Origin: Citrobacter sp.
Lineage (GTDB): Bacteria > Pseudomonadota > Gammaproteobacteria > Enterobacterales > Enterobacteriaceae
Direction: 5' to 3'
DNA: 5,750 nucleotides
Assembly: GCA_019415335.1 (NCBI GenBank)
Contig: DXKH01000033.1
Coordinates: 1 to 5,750 of the forward strand
Below are positions 1-5,715 of the stretch, one piece after another (position 1 is the stretch's first letter; each line of letters opens with the position of its first letter). The notes below the pieces were generated by a model, which was given only the letters and a program-made list of their open reading frames with translations, had not been told where the DNA came from and did not search any database. Both the position numbers and the translations under genes were made by a program.

Positions 1-1
1 G

Positions 2-586
2 TCCGCCGGGCCGCTGTTGTGCGGCGGTATCACGGTCTTTAAACCGCTGTTGATGCACCATATCACTGCCACCAGCCGCGTTGGGGTAATTGGTATTGGC
101 GGGCTGGGGCATATCGCTATAAAACTTCTGCACGCAATGGGATGCGAGGTGACAGCCTTTAGTTCTAATCCGGCGAAAGAGCAGGAAGTGCTGGCGATGG
201 GTGCCGATAAAGTGGTGAATAGCCGCGATCCGCAGGCTCTGAAAGCACTGGCGGGGCAGTTCGATCTCATTATCAATACCGTGAACGTCAGCCTCGACTG
301 GCAGCCTTATTTTGAGGCGCTGACGTATGGCGGTAATTTCCACACCGTCGGTGCGGTTCTCACGCCGTTGCCGGTTCCGGCCTTTACGCTGATTGCGGGC
401 GATCGCAGTGTCTCTGGCTCTGCTACCGGTACACCTTATGAGTTGCGTAAGCTGATGCGCTTTGCCGCCCGCAGCAAGGTTGCGCCGACTACCGAACTGT
501 TCCCGATGTCGAAAATTAACGACGCCATCCAGCATGTGCGCGACGGTAAGGCGCGTTACCGCGTGGTGTTGAAAGCCGATTTTTGA
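2..586 (+). CDS. ahr: NADPH-dependent aldehyde reductase Ahr (YjgB), 3' part
   Basis: Partial gene: the window opens inside it, and an open frame runs from base 2 to the TGA at 584-586, giving 194 residues. The E. coli protein is about 339 residues, so roughly the first 145 are missing, including most of the catalytic domain. What remains is the C-terminal part of a zinc-dependent medium-chain dehydrogenase (MDR, cinnamyl-alcohol-dehydrogenase-like). The first visible residues, [12 protein letters not shown], are the conserved segment of this subfamily whose Cys is a catalytic zinc ligand. GIGGLG at visible residues 31-36 is the Rossmann nucleotide-binding loop. SSNPAKEQE after the second beta strand is where NADP(H) preference is usually set. 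The family reduces a broad range of aldehydes to alcohols in the cytosol. The TTG at 17 is not a start; it is an internal Leu codon. The gene converges on idnK with a 3-bp gap. The name rests on sequence recognition plus its place beside idnK. Confidence 0.93.
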   Translation, partial: SAGPLLCGGITVFKPLLMHHITATSRVGVIGIGGLGHIAIKLLHAMGCEVTAFSSNPAKEQEVLAMGADKVVNSRDPQALKALAGQFDLIINTVNVSLDWQPYFEALTYGGNFHTVGAVLTPLPVPAFTLIAGDRSVSGSATGTPYELRKLMRFAARSKVAPTTELFPMSKINDAIQHVRDGKARYRVVLKADF

Positions 587-589
587 AAA

Positions 590-1153
590 TCATTCGCAGC
601 GCTGATCTGAGGCGCTGCCCTCTTTCGCACATATTCTGTTTTGTCGTATCGCCAGCACAGCCTGCCGACATTGTTCGGTGACATTGGCAATATCATGGTT
701 GATATCAATGCGCACAATATCCTGTTCATCTTCTTGTGGACGCTCCAGTGCCTCAAACTGACTTTTTAGTAACGCTACCGGCATAAAATGCCCAGCCCGA
801 CGCTGCATTCGCGCGAGAATAGTTTCATAGTCGCCATCTAACCAGAGGAAATGAACATGGGGGCTACCCTTGCGTAAAATATCACGATACTGTTTTTTTA
901 ATGATGAACAGACAATAAATCCTGTTTCATTCTTTTTATAAAGACTGTATGAAGCATCATTTAAGCGTTCCAGCCAGGGAAGTCGATCTTCATCAGATAA
1001 TGGAATACCCTGCGACATTTTATCTATATTTTTGGCTGGATGAAGATCGTCACCATCAATAAATTTAGCAGATAATAACGCGGCAACCTTGCTACCAATT
1101 AATGTTTTACCACTCCCTGAAACGCCCATCAAAATAAAGCTTTCACCCGCCAT
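590..1153 (-). CDS. idnK: D-gluconate kinase, thermosensitive (GntII) isozyme IdnK
   Basis: This cytosolic kinase transfers phosphate from ATP to D-gluconate to give 6-phosphogluconate, the last step of the L-idonate route and the entry to the Entner-Doudoroff and pentose phosphate pathways. The 187 residues are the usual length for the GntK/IdnK family of P-loop kinases. Visible motifs are the Walker A loop GVSGSGKT (10-17), DGDDLHP (33-39) of the gluconate-binding region, LSDEDRLPWL (52-61), the CSSLKKQYRDILR segment (82-94), and RRAGHFMP (118-125) of the lid. The ATG at 1153 is preceded by AGGAG (1161-1165 on the plus strand) with a 7-nt gap, which supports this start. The gene is transcribed away from idnDOTR and shares its control region. 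Its last codons, encoding roughly SASDQRCE, also form a 7-bp inverted repeat. In E. coli this is the second gluconate kinase, beside GntK; older names are gntV and sgaA-unrelated GntII kinase, of which only gntV is certain to me. Confidence 0.97.
   Translation of the reverse strand: MAGESFILMGVSGSGKTLIGSKVAALLSAKFIDGDDLHPAKNIDKMSQGIPLSDEDRLPWLERLNDASYSLYKKNETGFIVCSSLKKQYRDILRKGSPHVHFLWLDGDYETILARMQRRAGHFMPVALLKSQFEALERPQEDEQDIVRIDINHDIANVTEQCRQAVLAIRQNRICAKEGSASDQRCE
596..618. terminator. Inverted repeat in the idnK 3' end, possible terminator for ahr
   Basis: GCAGCGC (596-602) and GCGCTGC (612-618) are perfect 7-bp inverted arms around a 9-nt loop, starting 9 nt after the ahr stop and lying inside the last idnK codons. 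On the ahr side it is followed by CCTCTTTC, a poor T run; on the idnK side by GAATGATTTTC. It may end or protect the ahr message, and perhaps both convergent messages, but is weak by intrinsic-terminator rules. Confidence 0.45.
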
Positions 1154-1160
1154 TTAAAAT

Positions 1161-1165
1161 CTCCT
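1161..1165 (-). promoter_or_regulatory. Ribosome binding site of idnK
   Basis: On the minus strand the sequence reads AGGAG, then 7 nt, then the ATG at 1153. This is a strong Shine-Dalgarno match at good spacing, and it fixes the idnK start. Confidence 0.8.
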
Positions 1166-1202
1166 GAATCATCTTACCTGCTGCGATACTACGCCTGGTG
1201 GC

Positions 1203-1208
1203 ATAATA
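1203..1208 (-). promoter_or_regulatory. Candidate -10 element for idnK
   Basis: On the minus strand this reads TATTAT, five of six bases of the sigma-70 -10 consensus. Transcription would start near 1196, leaving a leader of about 43 nt. No convincing -35 lies 16-18 bp upstream (GCAGAA at 17 bp), which would fit an activator-dependent promoter. The GntR-like palindrome is then centred about 66 bp upstream and the CRP site about 103 bp upstream. This is inferred from sequence only; an alternative weak pair, TTGTAA (1241-1246) with TAAAAA (1219-1224), is also possible. Confidence 0.35.
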
Positions 1209-1254
1209 ATTTCACGTTTTTTTATTTCTGCTGATAAGAATTACAAGGCACATC

Positions 1255-1270
1255 ACGTTATGCGTAACAT
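1255..1270. promoter_or_regulatory. Candidate GntR/IdnR operator
   Basis: The 16 bp ACGTTATGCGTAACAT contain the near-perfect 12-bp palindrome GTTATGCGTAAC (1257-1268, one mismatched pair). They agree at 12 of 16 positions with the gluconate-regulator operator as I recall it, about ATGTTACC/GGTAACAT. LacI-family regulators bind such even palindromes with a central CG or GC step. The site is centred near -78 from the inferred idnD start and near -66 from the inferred idnK start. Those are upstream positions that suit an activator, which is the role reported for IdnR here. Whether IdnR, GntR or both bind is inference. Confidence 0.55.
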
Positions 1271-1288
1271 AGTAATGTAACAATTTTC

Positions 1289-1310
1289 TAACGTGATCTT
1301 CATCACAAAT
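1289..1310. promoter_or_regulatory. CRP (cAMP receptor protein) binding site
   Basis: The core CGTGA-N6-TCACA (1292-1307) matches the CRP consensus TGTGA-N6-TCACA at nine of ten core positions, and the outer AAAT on the right also fits. The centre falls at 1299.5, exactly 41.5 bp before the inferred idnD transcription start at about 1341, the spacing of class II CRP-activated promoters. The same site could also act at a distance on idnK. Catabolite control is expected for a secondary sugar-acid pathway. Confidence 0.8.
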
Positions 1311-1328
1311 AATGACAATTAAAACCGC

Positions 1329-1334
1329 TTAAAT
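1329..1334 (+). promoter_or_regulatory. Candidate -10 element of the idnDOTR promoter
   Basis: TTAAAT is a four-of-six match to the sigma-70 -10 consensus and would give a start near G1341 with a 29-nt leader. It was chosen because it sits at the class II distance from the CRP site; the -35 region overlaps the CRP site and has no consensus hexamer. ATGACA at 1312-1317 resembles a -35 box, but the spacing to this -10 is only 11 bp, so it is not used here. Confidence 0.5.
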
Positions 1335-1369
1335 GCTTCCGAGGTGTCTACCTGACCAGTGAGGAATTT

Positions 1370-2401
1370 ATGCAAGTGAAAACACAGTCCTGCGTTGTTG
1401 CAGGCAAGAAAACTGTTGCCGTTACCGAGCAGACGATAGATTGGAATAATAATGGAACATTAGTACAAATAACCCGAGGTGGAATTTGCGGTTCCGATTT
1501 ACATTATTATCAGGAAGGAAAAGTAGGTAATTTCATGATAAAGGCACCGATGGTGTTAGGTCATGAAGTTATCGGTAAAGTTATTCATAGCGACTCATCA
1601 AAATTACATGAAGGGCAAACAGTAGCCATTAATCCGTCTAAACCGTGCGGTCACTGCAAATACTGCATTGAACATAACGAGAATCAGTGTACAGAGATGC
1701 GTTTTTTTGGCAGTGCCATGTATTTCCCTCATGTTGATGGTGGCTTTACCCGTTATAAAATGGTCGAAACGTCGCAATGTGTCCCTTATCCGGCCAAAGC
1801 TGACGAAAAGGTTATGGCTTTTGCCGAACCTTTAGCCGTCGCGATTCATGCCGCACATCAGGCCGGCGAGTTACAGGGCAAGCGAGTATTTATTTCTGGT
1901 GTTGGGCCCATTGGTTGCCTGATTGTCAGTGCTGTGAAAACACTGGGGGCCGCAGAAATTGTCTGTGCCGATGTGAGTCCCCGTTCCCTTTCGCTGGGCA
2001 AAGAGATGGGGGCGGATGTGCTCGTAAACCCACAAAACGACGACATGGATCACTGGAAAGCGGAAAAAGGCTATTTCGATGTCAGCTTTGAAGTGTCCGG
2101 TCATCCTTCATCAGTGAATACCTGTCTGGAGGTCACTCGTGCACGCGGCGTAATGGTGCAGGTAGGTATGGGAGGCGCGATGGCAGAATTCCCAATGATG
2201 ACATTGATTGGTAAGGAGATTTCACTCAAAGGCTCTTTCCGTTTTACCAGCGAATTTAATACCGCAGTGTCATGGCTGGCGAATGGCATTATCAATCCAC
2301 TGCCTTTACTGAGTGCTGAATATCCCTTCACTGACCTGGAAGAGGCGCTACGTTTCGCCGGTGATAAAACCCAGGCAGCAAAAGTCCAGCTTGTTTTCTA
2401 A
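1370..2401 (+). CDS. idnD: L-idonate 5-dehydrogenase IdnD
   Basis: This enzyme oxidises L-idonate to 5-keto-D-gluconate with NAD(P)+, the first step of L-idonate use in the cytosol. It is a complete zinc-dependent MDR dehydrogenase of 343 residues, close in type to sorbitol and threonine dehydrogenases. GGICGSDLHYY supplies catalytic-zinc ligand Cys40, and GHE supplies His65 and Glu66. The structural zinc site is CGHCKYC...C (Cys93, Cys96, Cys99, Cys107). FAEPLAVAIHA carries the conserved Glu153. The Rossmann loop GVGPIG is at 177-182, with Asp201 at the end of the second strand. GAGGAA (1361-1366) lies just before the ATG. It is the first gene of the run and is followed after 23 nt by idnO, so the two are surely cotranscribed. 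The first ~200 bp are richer in A and T than the rest, which may simply ease translation initiation. Confidence 0.97.
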   Translation: MQVKTQSCVVAGKKTVAVTEQTIDWNNNGTLVQITRGGICGSDLHYYQEGKVGNFMIKAPMVLGHEVIGKVIHSDSSKLHEGQTVAINPSKPCGHCKYCIEHNENQCTEMRFFGSAMYFPHVDGGFTRYKMVETSQCVPYPAKADEKVMAFAEPLAVAIHAAHQAGELQGKRVFISGVGPIGCLIVSAVKTLGAAEIVCADVSPRSLSLGKEMGADVLVNPQNDDMDHWKAEKGYFDVSFEVSGHPSSVNTCLEVTRARGVMVQVGMGGAMAEFPMMTLIGKEISLKGSFRFTSEFNTAVSWLANGIINPLPLLSAEYPFTDLEEALRFAGDKTQAAKVQLVF

Positions 2402-2410
2402 GAGATAAAT

Positions 2411-2417
2411 AAAGGAA
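2411..2417 (+). promoter_or_regulatory. Ribosome binding site of idnO
   Basis: AAAGGAA lies 7 nt before the ATG at 2425, in an A/T-rich 23-nt gap after the idnD stop. There is no room for a promoter or terminator, which supports a shared idnD-idnO transcript. Confidence 0.7.
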
Positions 2418-2424
2418 TAATACA

Positions 2425-3189
2425 ATGAACGATCTATTTTCACTGGCAGGAAAAAATATCTTGATTACCGGTTCAGCACAGGGCATTGGCTTTTTACTGG
2501 CAACCGGCCTGGGTAAATATGGCGCACAAATAATTATTAATGATATTACTGCCGAACGCGTAGAACTTGCTGTACAAAAACTCCACCAGGAGGGTATTCA
2601 GGCCGTTGCCGCACCTTTTAATGTTACTCATAAACATGAAATTGATGCCGCCGTTGAACATATCGAAAAGGACATCGGCCCCATTGATGTGCTGGTGAAT
2701 AACGCCGGTATCCAGCGCCGTCATCCTTTTACTGAGTTCCCTGAACAAGAGTGGAATGATGTGATCGCAGTAAACCAGACCGCCGTGTTCCTGGTGTCGC
2801 AAGCGGTAACTCGTCACATGGTTGAACGCAAGGCAGGTAAAGTTATTAATATTTGCTCGATGCAAAGCGAACTGGGACGTGACACCATCACCCCTTATGC
2901 CGCATCGAAAGGGGCGGTAAAAATGCTCACCCGCGGCATGTGCGTCGAGCTGGCGCGCCACAATATTCAGGTCAACGGTATTGCGCCTGGCTATTTCAAA
3001 ACAGAAATGACTAAAGCACTGGTTGAGGACGAAGCCTTCACCGCCTGGTTGTGCAAACGGACCCCCGCCGCACGCTGGGGAGATCCGCAGGAACTGATTG
3101 GTGCTGCGGTGTTCCTTTCTTCAAAAGCCTCTGATTTCGTAAACGGCCACCTGTTGTTTGTTGATGGCGGCATGTTAGTGGCTGTTTAA
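2425..3189 (+). CDS. idnO: 5-keto-D-gluconate 5-reductase IdnO
   Basis: IdnO reduces 5-keto-D-gluconate to D-gluconate with NAD(P)H, the second step of the L-idonate route. It is a classical short-chain dehydrogenase/reductase of 254 residues, the usual length. The cofactor loop TGSAQGIG is at 15-22, Asp40 ends the second strand, NNAG is at 92-95, and the catalytic tetrad is Asn117, Ser145, Tyr158 and Lys162 (YAASK). PGYFKTEMT after the sixth strand is the usual cofactor and substrate lid. All key residues are present. The reaction is known to be reversible, so the IdnD/IdnO pair interconverts idonate and gluconate at C5. The gene is tightly linked to idnD upstream; a 64-nt gap containing a hairpin separates it from idnT. 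Confidence 0.97.
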   Translation: MNDLFSLAGKNILITGSAQGIGFLLATGLGKYGAQIIINDITAERVELAVQKLHQEGIQAVAAPFNVTHKHEIDAAVEHIEKDIGPIDVLVNNAGIQRRHPFTEFPEQEWNDVIAVNQTAVFLVSQAVTRHMVERKAGKVINICSMQSELGRDTITPYAASKGAVKMLTRGMCVELARHNIQVNGIAPGYFKTEMTKALVEDEAFTAWLCKRTPAARWGDPQELIGAAVFLSSKASDFVNGHLLFVDGGMLVAV

Positions 3190-3206
3190 CAGCTACTACC
3201 CTACGT

Positions 3207-3228
3207 GCAGCGCGAAAGCGCTGCTTTT
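3207..3228 (+). terminator. Intercistronic hairpin with short T run between idnO and idnT
   Basis: GCAGCGC (3207-3213), GAAA loop (3214-3217) and GCGCTGC (3218-3224) form a perfect 7-bp GC-rich stem closed by a GNRA tetraloop, followed by TTTTCT. This is the form of a weak intrinsic terminator. Because idnT follows only 26 nt later without a clear promoter of its own, partial termination or protection of the upstream idnDO message from 3' decay is more likely than a full stop. Its role is inferred. Confidence 0.55.
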
Positions 3229-3253
3229 CTGGCACTAATAAGAGATAAAGACT

Positions 3254-4573
3254 ATGCCATTAATCATTATTGCGGCAGGCGTCGCGCTGCTTCTTATCCT
3301 GATGATCGGCTTTAAAGTTAACGGCTTTATTGCCCTCGTTCTGGTCGCTGCCGTCGTCGGATTTGCCGAAGGGATGGATGCACAGGCCGTCCTGCACTCT
3401 ATACAAAATGGTATCGGCAGCACGCTCGGCGGGCTGGCAATGATCCTCGGTTTCGGGGCCATGTTAGGCAAGCTGATTTCTGATACGGGCGCGGCACAAC
3501 GTATCGCCACTACGCTGATTGCTACTTTTGGTAAAAAACGCGTGCAATGGGCGCTAGTGATCACCGGTCTGGTTGTGGGCCTCGCCATGTTTTTTGAAGT
3601 GGGTTTTGTCCTGCTGTTGCCGTTGGTATTTACCATCGTGGCATCATCTGGATTACCCCTGTTGTATGTTGGCGTACCGATGGTAGCAGCGCTCTCTGTA
3701 ACCCACTGTTTTCTGCCGCCACATCCAGGGCCTACTGCCATCGCGACTATCTTTGAGGCTAATCTCGGAACGACTTTACTGTATGGATTTATCATTACCA
3801 TTCCGACAGTTATTGTCGCAGGACCGCTGTTTTCTAAACTGCTAACTCGCTTTGAGAAAGCACCACCGGAAGGCTTATTTAATCCTCATCTGTTTAGCGA
3901 AGAGGAGATGCCCTCCTTCTGGAACAGTATTTTTGCTGCAGTGATCCCGGTCATCCTGATGGCTATCGCCGCCGTTTGTGAAATTACGTTACCGAAAACT
4001 AACACCGTGCGCCTCTTCTTTGAATTTGTCGGTAACCCTGCCGTTGCGCTGTTTATTGCCATTATTATTGCGATTTCCACACTGGGCCGACGTAATGGAC
4101 GCACCATCGAGCAAATCATGGATATCATTGGGGGTTCTATAGGCGCTATCGCGATGATTGTGTTTATTATCGCTGGCGGCGGCGCGTTTAAGCAGGTATT
4201 AGTAGATAGCGGTGTCGGGCAGTATATTTCACACTTAATGACCGGAACTACGCTTTCGCCGTTATTGATGTGCTGGACTGTTGCGGCGCTGTTGCGTATC
4301 GCTCTGGGCTCTGCCACCGTCGCGGCCATTACCACCGCGGGTGTGGTGTTGCCGATTATCAACGTTACCCATGCCGATCCCGCTTTAATGGTACTGGCAA
4401 CTGGTGCGGGCAGCGTGATCGCGTCACACGTAAACGACCCTGGCTTCTGGCTATTTAAAGGGTATTTTAATCTGACGGTTGGTGAAACGTTGCGTACCTG
4501 GACGGTGATGGAAACCCTTATTTCTATTATGGGTTTGCTGGGCGTGTTAACCATTAACGCCGTATTGCACTGA
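3254..4573 (+). CDS. idnT: L-idonate / 5-ketogluconate / gluconate transporter IdnT (GntP family)
   Basis: This inner-membrane permease of the GntP family is taken to work as a proton symporter. In E. coli it imports L-idonate, 5-keto-D-gluconate and D-gluconate. The 439 residues are full length for the family (GntT, GntU and GntP are similar). The protein is almost wholly hydrophobic, with about a dozen or more membrane segments, and begins with a segment at 3-20 that needs no cleaved signal. Family hallmarks are GFGAMLGKLISDTGAA (66-81), FFEVGFVLLLP (113-123), HCFLPPHPGP (151-160), GGGAFKQVLVDSGVG (308-322), RIALGSATVA (348-357) and SHVNDPGFWLFK (391-402). A polar stretch at about 198-222 is probably a central cytoplasmic loop. 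The Shine-Dalgarno is poor (AAGAGA at 3240-3245, AAAG at 3247-3250), which may keep membrane-protein synthesis modest. It lies between idnO and idnR in the same direction. Confidence 0.96.
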   Translation: MPLIIIAAGVALLLILMIGFKVNGFIALVLVAAVVGFAEGMDAQAVLHSIQNGIGSTLGGLAMILGFGAMLGKLISDTGAAQRIATTLIATFGKKRVQWALVITGLVVGLAMFFEVGFVLLLPLVFTIVASSGLPLLYVGVPMVAALSVTHCFLPPHPGPTAIATIFEANLGTTLLYGFIITIPTVIVAGPLFSKLLTRFEKAPPEGLFNPHLFSEEEMPSFWNSIFAAVIPVILMAIAAVCEITLPKTNTVRLFFEFVGNPAVALFIAIIIAISTLGRRNGRTIEQIMDIIGGSIGAIAMIVFIIAGGGAFKQVLVDSGVGQYISHLMTGTTLSPLLMCWTVAALLRIALGSATVAAITTAGVVLPIINVTHADPALMVLATGAGSVIASHVNDPGFWLFKGYFNLTVGETLRTWTVMETLISIMGLLGVLTINAVLH

Positions 4574-4598
4574 AAGAATAAAATATTGTGATGTAGTT

Positions 4599-4625
4599 TC
4601 GGGGGAAGATTGAAGATTCCCCCGA
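4599..4625 (+). repeat. 9-bp GC-rich inverted repeat between idnT and idnR
   Basis: TCGGGGGAA (4599-4607) and TTCCCCCGA (4617-4625) are perfect inverted arms around a 9-nt loop. The loop region also contains GAAGATT twice in tandem (4605-4611, 4612-4618). No T run follows, so it is not a standard intrinsic terminator. The 3' arm ends 4 nt before the GGGAG Shine-Dalgarno of idnR. Likely roles are message processing, stability, or modulation of idnR translation; this is inferred. Confidence 0.6.
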
Positions 4626-4629
4626 CGTT

Positions 4630-4636
4630 GGGAGAA
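4630..4636 (+). promoter_or_regulatory. Ribosome binding site that fixes the idnR start
   Basis: GGGAG at 4630-4634, continuing into AA, lies 5 nt before the ATG at 4640. This decides for the ATG over the upstream TTG at 4610, which lies in the loop of the inverted repeat and lacks a well-placed Shine-Dalgarno. Confidence 0.75.
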
Positions 4637-4639
4637 GTT

Positions 4640-5638
4640 ATGCGCAATCACAGAATTTCTTTACAGGATATCGCTACGCTGGCTGGCGTAACAAAAATGA
4701 CCGTGAGTCGTTATATCCGCTCGCCGAAAAAGGTGGCAAAGGAAACAGGCGAGCGCATCGCCAAAATTATGGAAGAGATCAATTATATCCCTAATCGCGC
4801 TCCCGGCATGTTGTTGAATGCACAAAGTTATACCCTCGGTATCTTGATTCCGTCATTTCAAAATCAACTCTTCGCTGACATTCTCGCGGGAATAGAATCC
4901 GTCACCTCTGTGCATAATTATCAGACCCTTATTGCTAATTACAATTACGATCGCGATTCCGAAGAAGAGTCGGTGATTAACCTGCTCTCTTATAACATTG
5001 ACGGGATTATTCTTTCGGAAAAATATCACACCATCAGGACGGTGAAATTTCTGCGTTCAGCCACCATTCCGGTCGTGGAATTGATGGATGTACAGGGAGA
5101 ACGGCTGGATATGGAGGTCGGTTTTGATAATCGGCAGGCTGCTTTTGACATGGTGTGTACCATGCTGGATAAGCGAGTCAGGCGCAAAATTCTGTATCTC
5201 GGTTCCAAAGATGACACCCGCGATGAACAGCGTTATCAGGGGTATTGCGATGCGATGATGCTGCATAATCTTTCCCCATTACGCATGAATCCACGCGCCA
5301 TCTCATCCATTCATTTAGGAATGCAGTTAATGCGTGATGCCCTTAGCGCAAACCCGGATTTAGACGGTGTATTTTGCACCAATGACGATATTGCGATGGG
5401 TGCGCTTCTGCTGTGCCGCGAGCGAAACCTCGCCGTGCCAGAACAAATTTCCATTGCGGGTTTTCATGGGCTGGAGATTGGCAGGCAAATGATCCCAAGC
5501 CTCGCCAGCGTAATTACGCCCCGTTTTGATATTGGTCGGATGGCCGCCCAAATGTTGCTGAGCAAAATTAAGAATAACGATCACAACCACAACACTGTTG
5601 ACCTCGGGTATCAGATTTATCACGGTAACACGCTTTAG
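4640..5638 (+). CDS. idnR: LacI/GalR-family regulator of L-idonate catabolism IdnR (GntH)
   Basis: This is a cytosolic DNA-binding regulator of 332 residues from the ATG at 4640. The N-terminal helix-turn-helix of the LacI family covers about residues 6-27 (LQDIATLAGVTKMTVSRYIR). It is followed by the third helix and the hinge helix NRAPGMLLN (52-60), whose leucines would enter the minor groove of the operator. From about residue 64 there is a periplasmic-binding-protein-like effector and dimer domain, with TLGILIPSFQNQLFADIL at its start and VFCTNDDIAMGALLLCRE in its second half. E. coli IdnR is reported to activate idnK and idnDOTR in response to L-idonate or 5-ketogluconate and to act on GntR-controlled genes as well. 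Activation is unusual for this largely repressor family. Its likely operator here is the palindrome at 1255-1270. It is last in the run, 66 nt after idnT. Confidence 0.96.
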   Translation: MRNHRISLQDIATLAGVTKMTVSRYIRSPKKVAKETGERIAKIMEEINYIPNRAPGMLLNAQSYTLGILIPSFQNQLFADILAGIESVTSVHNYQTLIANYNYDRDSEEESVINLLSYNIDGIILSEKYHTIRTVKFLRSATIPVVELMDVQGERLDMEVGFDNRQAAFDMVCTMLDKRVRRKILYLGSKDDTRDEQRYQGYCDAMMLHNLSPLRMNPRAISSIHLGMQLMRDALSANPDLDGVFCTNDDIAMGALLLCRERNLAVPEQISIAGFHGLEIGRQMIPSLASVITPRFDIGRMAAQMLLSKIKNNDHNHNTVDLGYQIYHGNTL

Positions 5639-5683
5639 GTTATTTTCTCTGCATTACACATATTCTCTTTGCCGGACGTTGCC

Positions 5684-5689
5684 TATACT
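5684..5689 (+). promoter_or_regulatory. Candidate -10 element for yjgR
   Basis: TATACT matches five of six bases of the -10 consensus and would start transcription near 5696, giving a 20-nt leader. The sequence 17 bp upstream (TATTCT) is a poor -35. The 77-nt gap after idnR and the lack of any recognisable intrinsic terminator leave read-through from the idn genes open as well. Confidence 0.4.
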
Positions 5690-5703
5690 CCAGGCAGGAA
5701 ACT

Positions 5704-5709
5704 GGAGGA
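5704..5709 (+). promoter_or_regulatory. Ribosome binding site of yjgR
   Basis: GGAGGA lies 6 nt before the ATG at 5716 and is a near-ideal Shine-Dalgarno. Its first four bases also pair with an upstream CTCCAG in a possible hairpin (5688-5707). Confidence 0.8.
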
Positions 5710-5715
5710 AATCTC

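Noticed and set aside
1242..1257. Possible second CRP site upstream of idnK
   Set aside because: The right half TCACG is fair but the left half (TACAA) matches only two of five consensus bases.
3235..3801. Open frame on the minus strand opposite the 5' half of idnT (188 codons)
   Set aside because: Low-complexity translation with no recognisable fold, antisense to a well-supported gene; no sign of its own ribosome binding site was needed to dismiss it.
4546..4558. GTTAA-CCA-TTAAC palindrome near the end of idnT as a second IdnR operator
   Set aside because: The half-sites are one base further apart than in the candidate operator at 1255-1270, the flanks do not match, and it lies in coding sequence.
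4579..4584. TAAAAT as a separate -10 for idnR
   Set aside because: Five of six bases match, but no usable -35 is found 16-18 bp upstream and the stretch is simply A/T-rich. A weak idnR promoter cannot be excluded.
4610..4639. In-frame TTG at 4610 as a start that would lengthen IdnR by 10 residues
   Set aside because: It lies in the loop of the inverted repeat with no well-spaced Shine-Dalgarno. The ATG at 4640 has GGGAG 5 nt upstream and gives a LacI-family protein whose helix-turn-helix begins at the usual distance from the N-terminus.
3886..4647. Long open frame on the minus strand opposite idnT (253 codons)
   Set aside because: The translation has no recognisable domain and its length follows from the codon composition of idnT on the other strand, whose protein clearly belongs to the GntP family.
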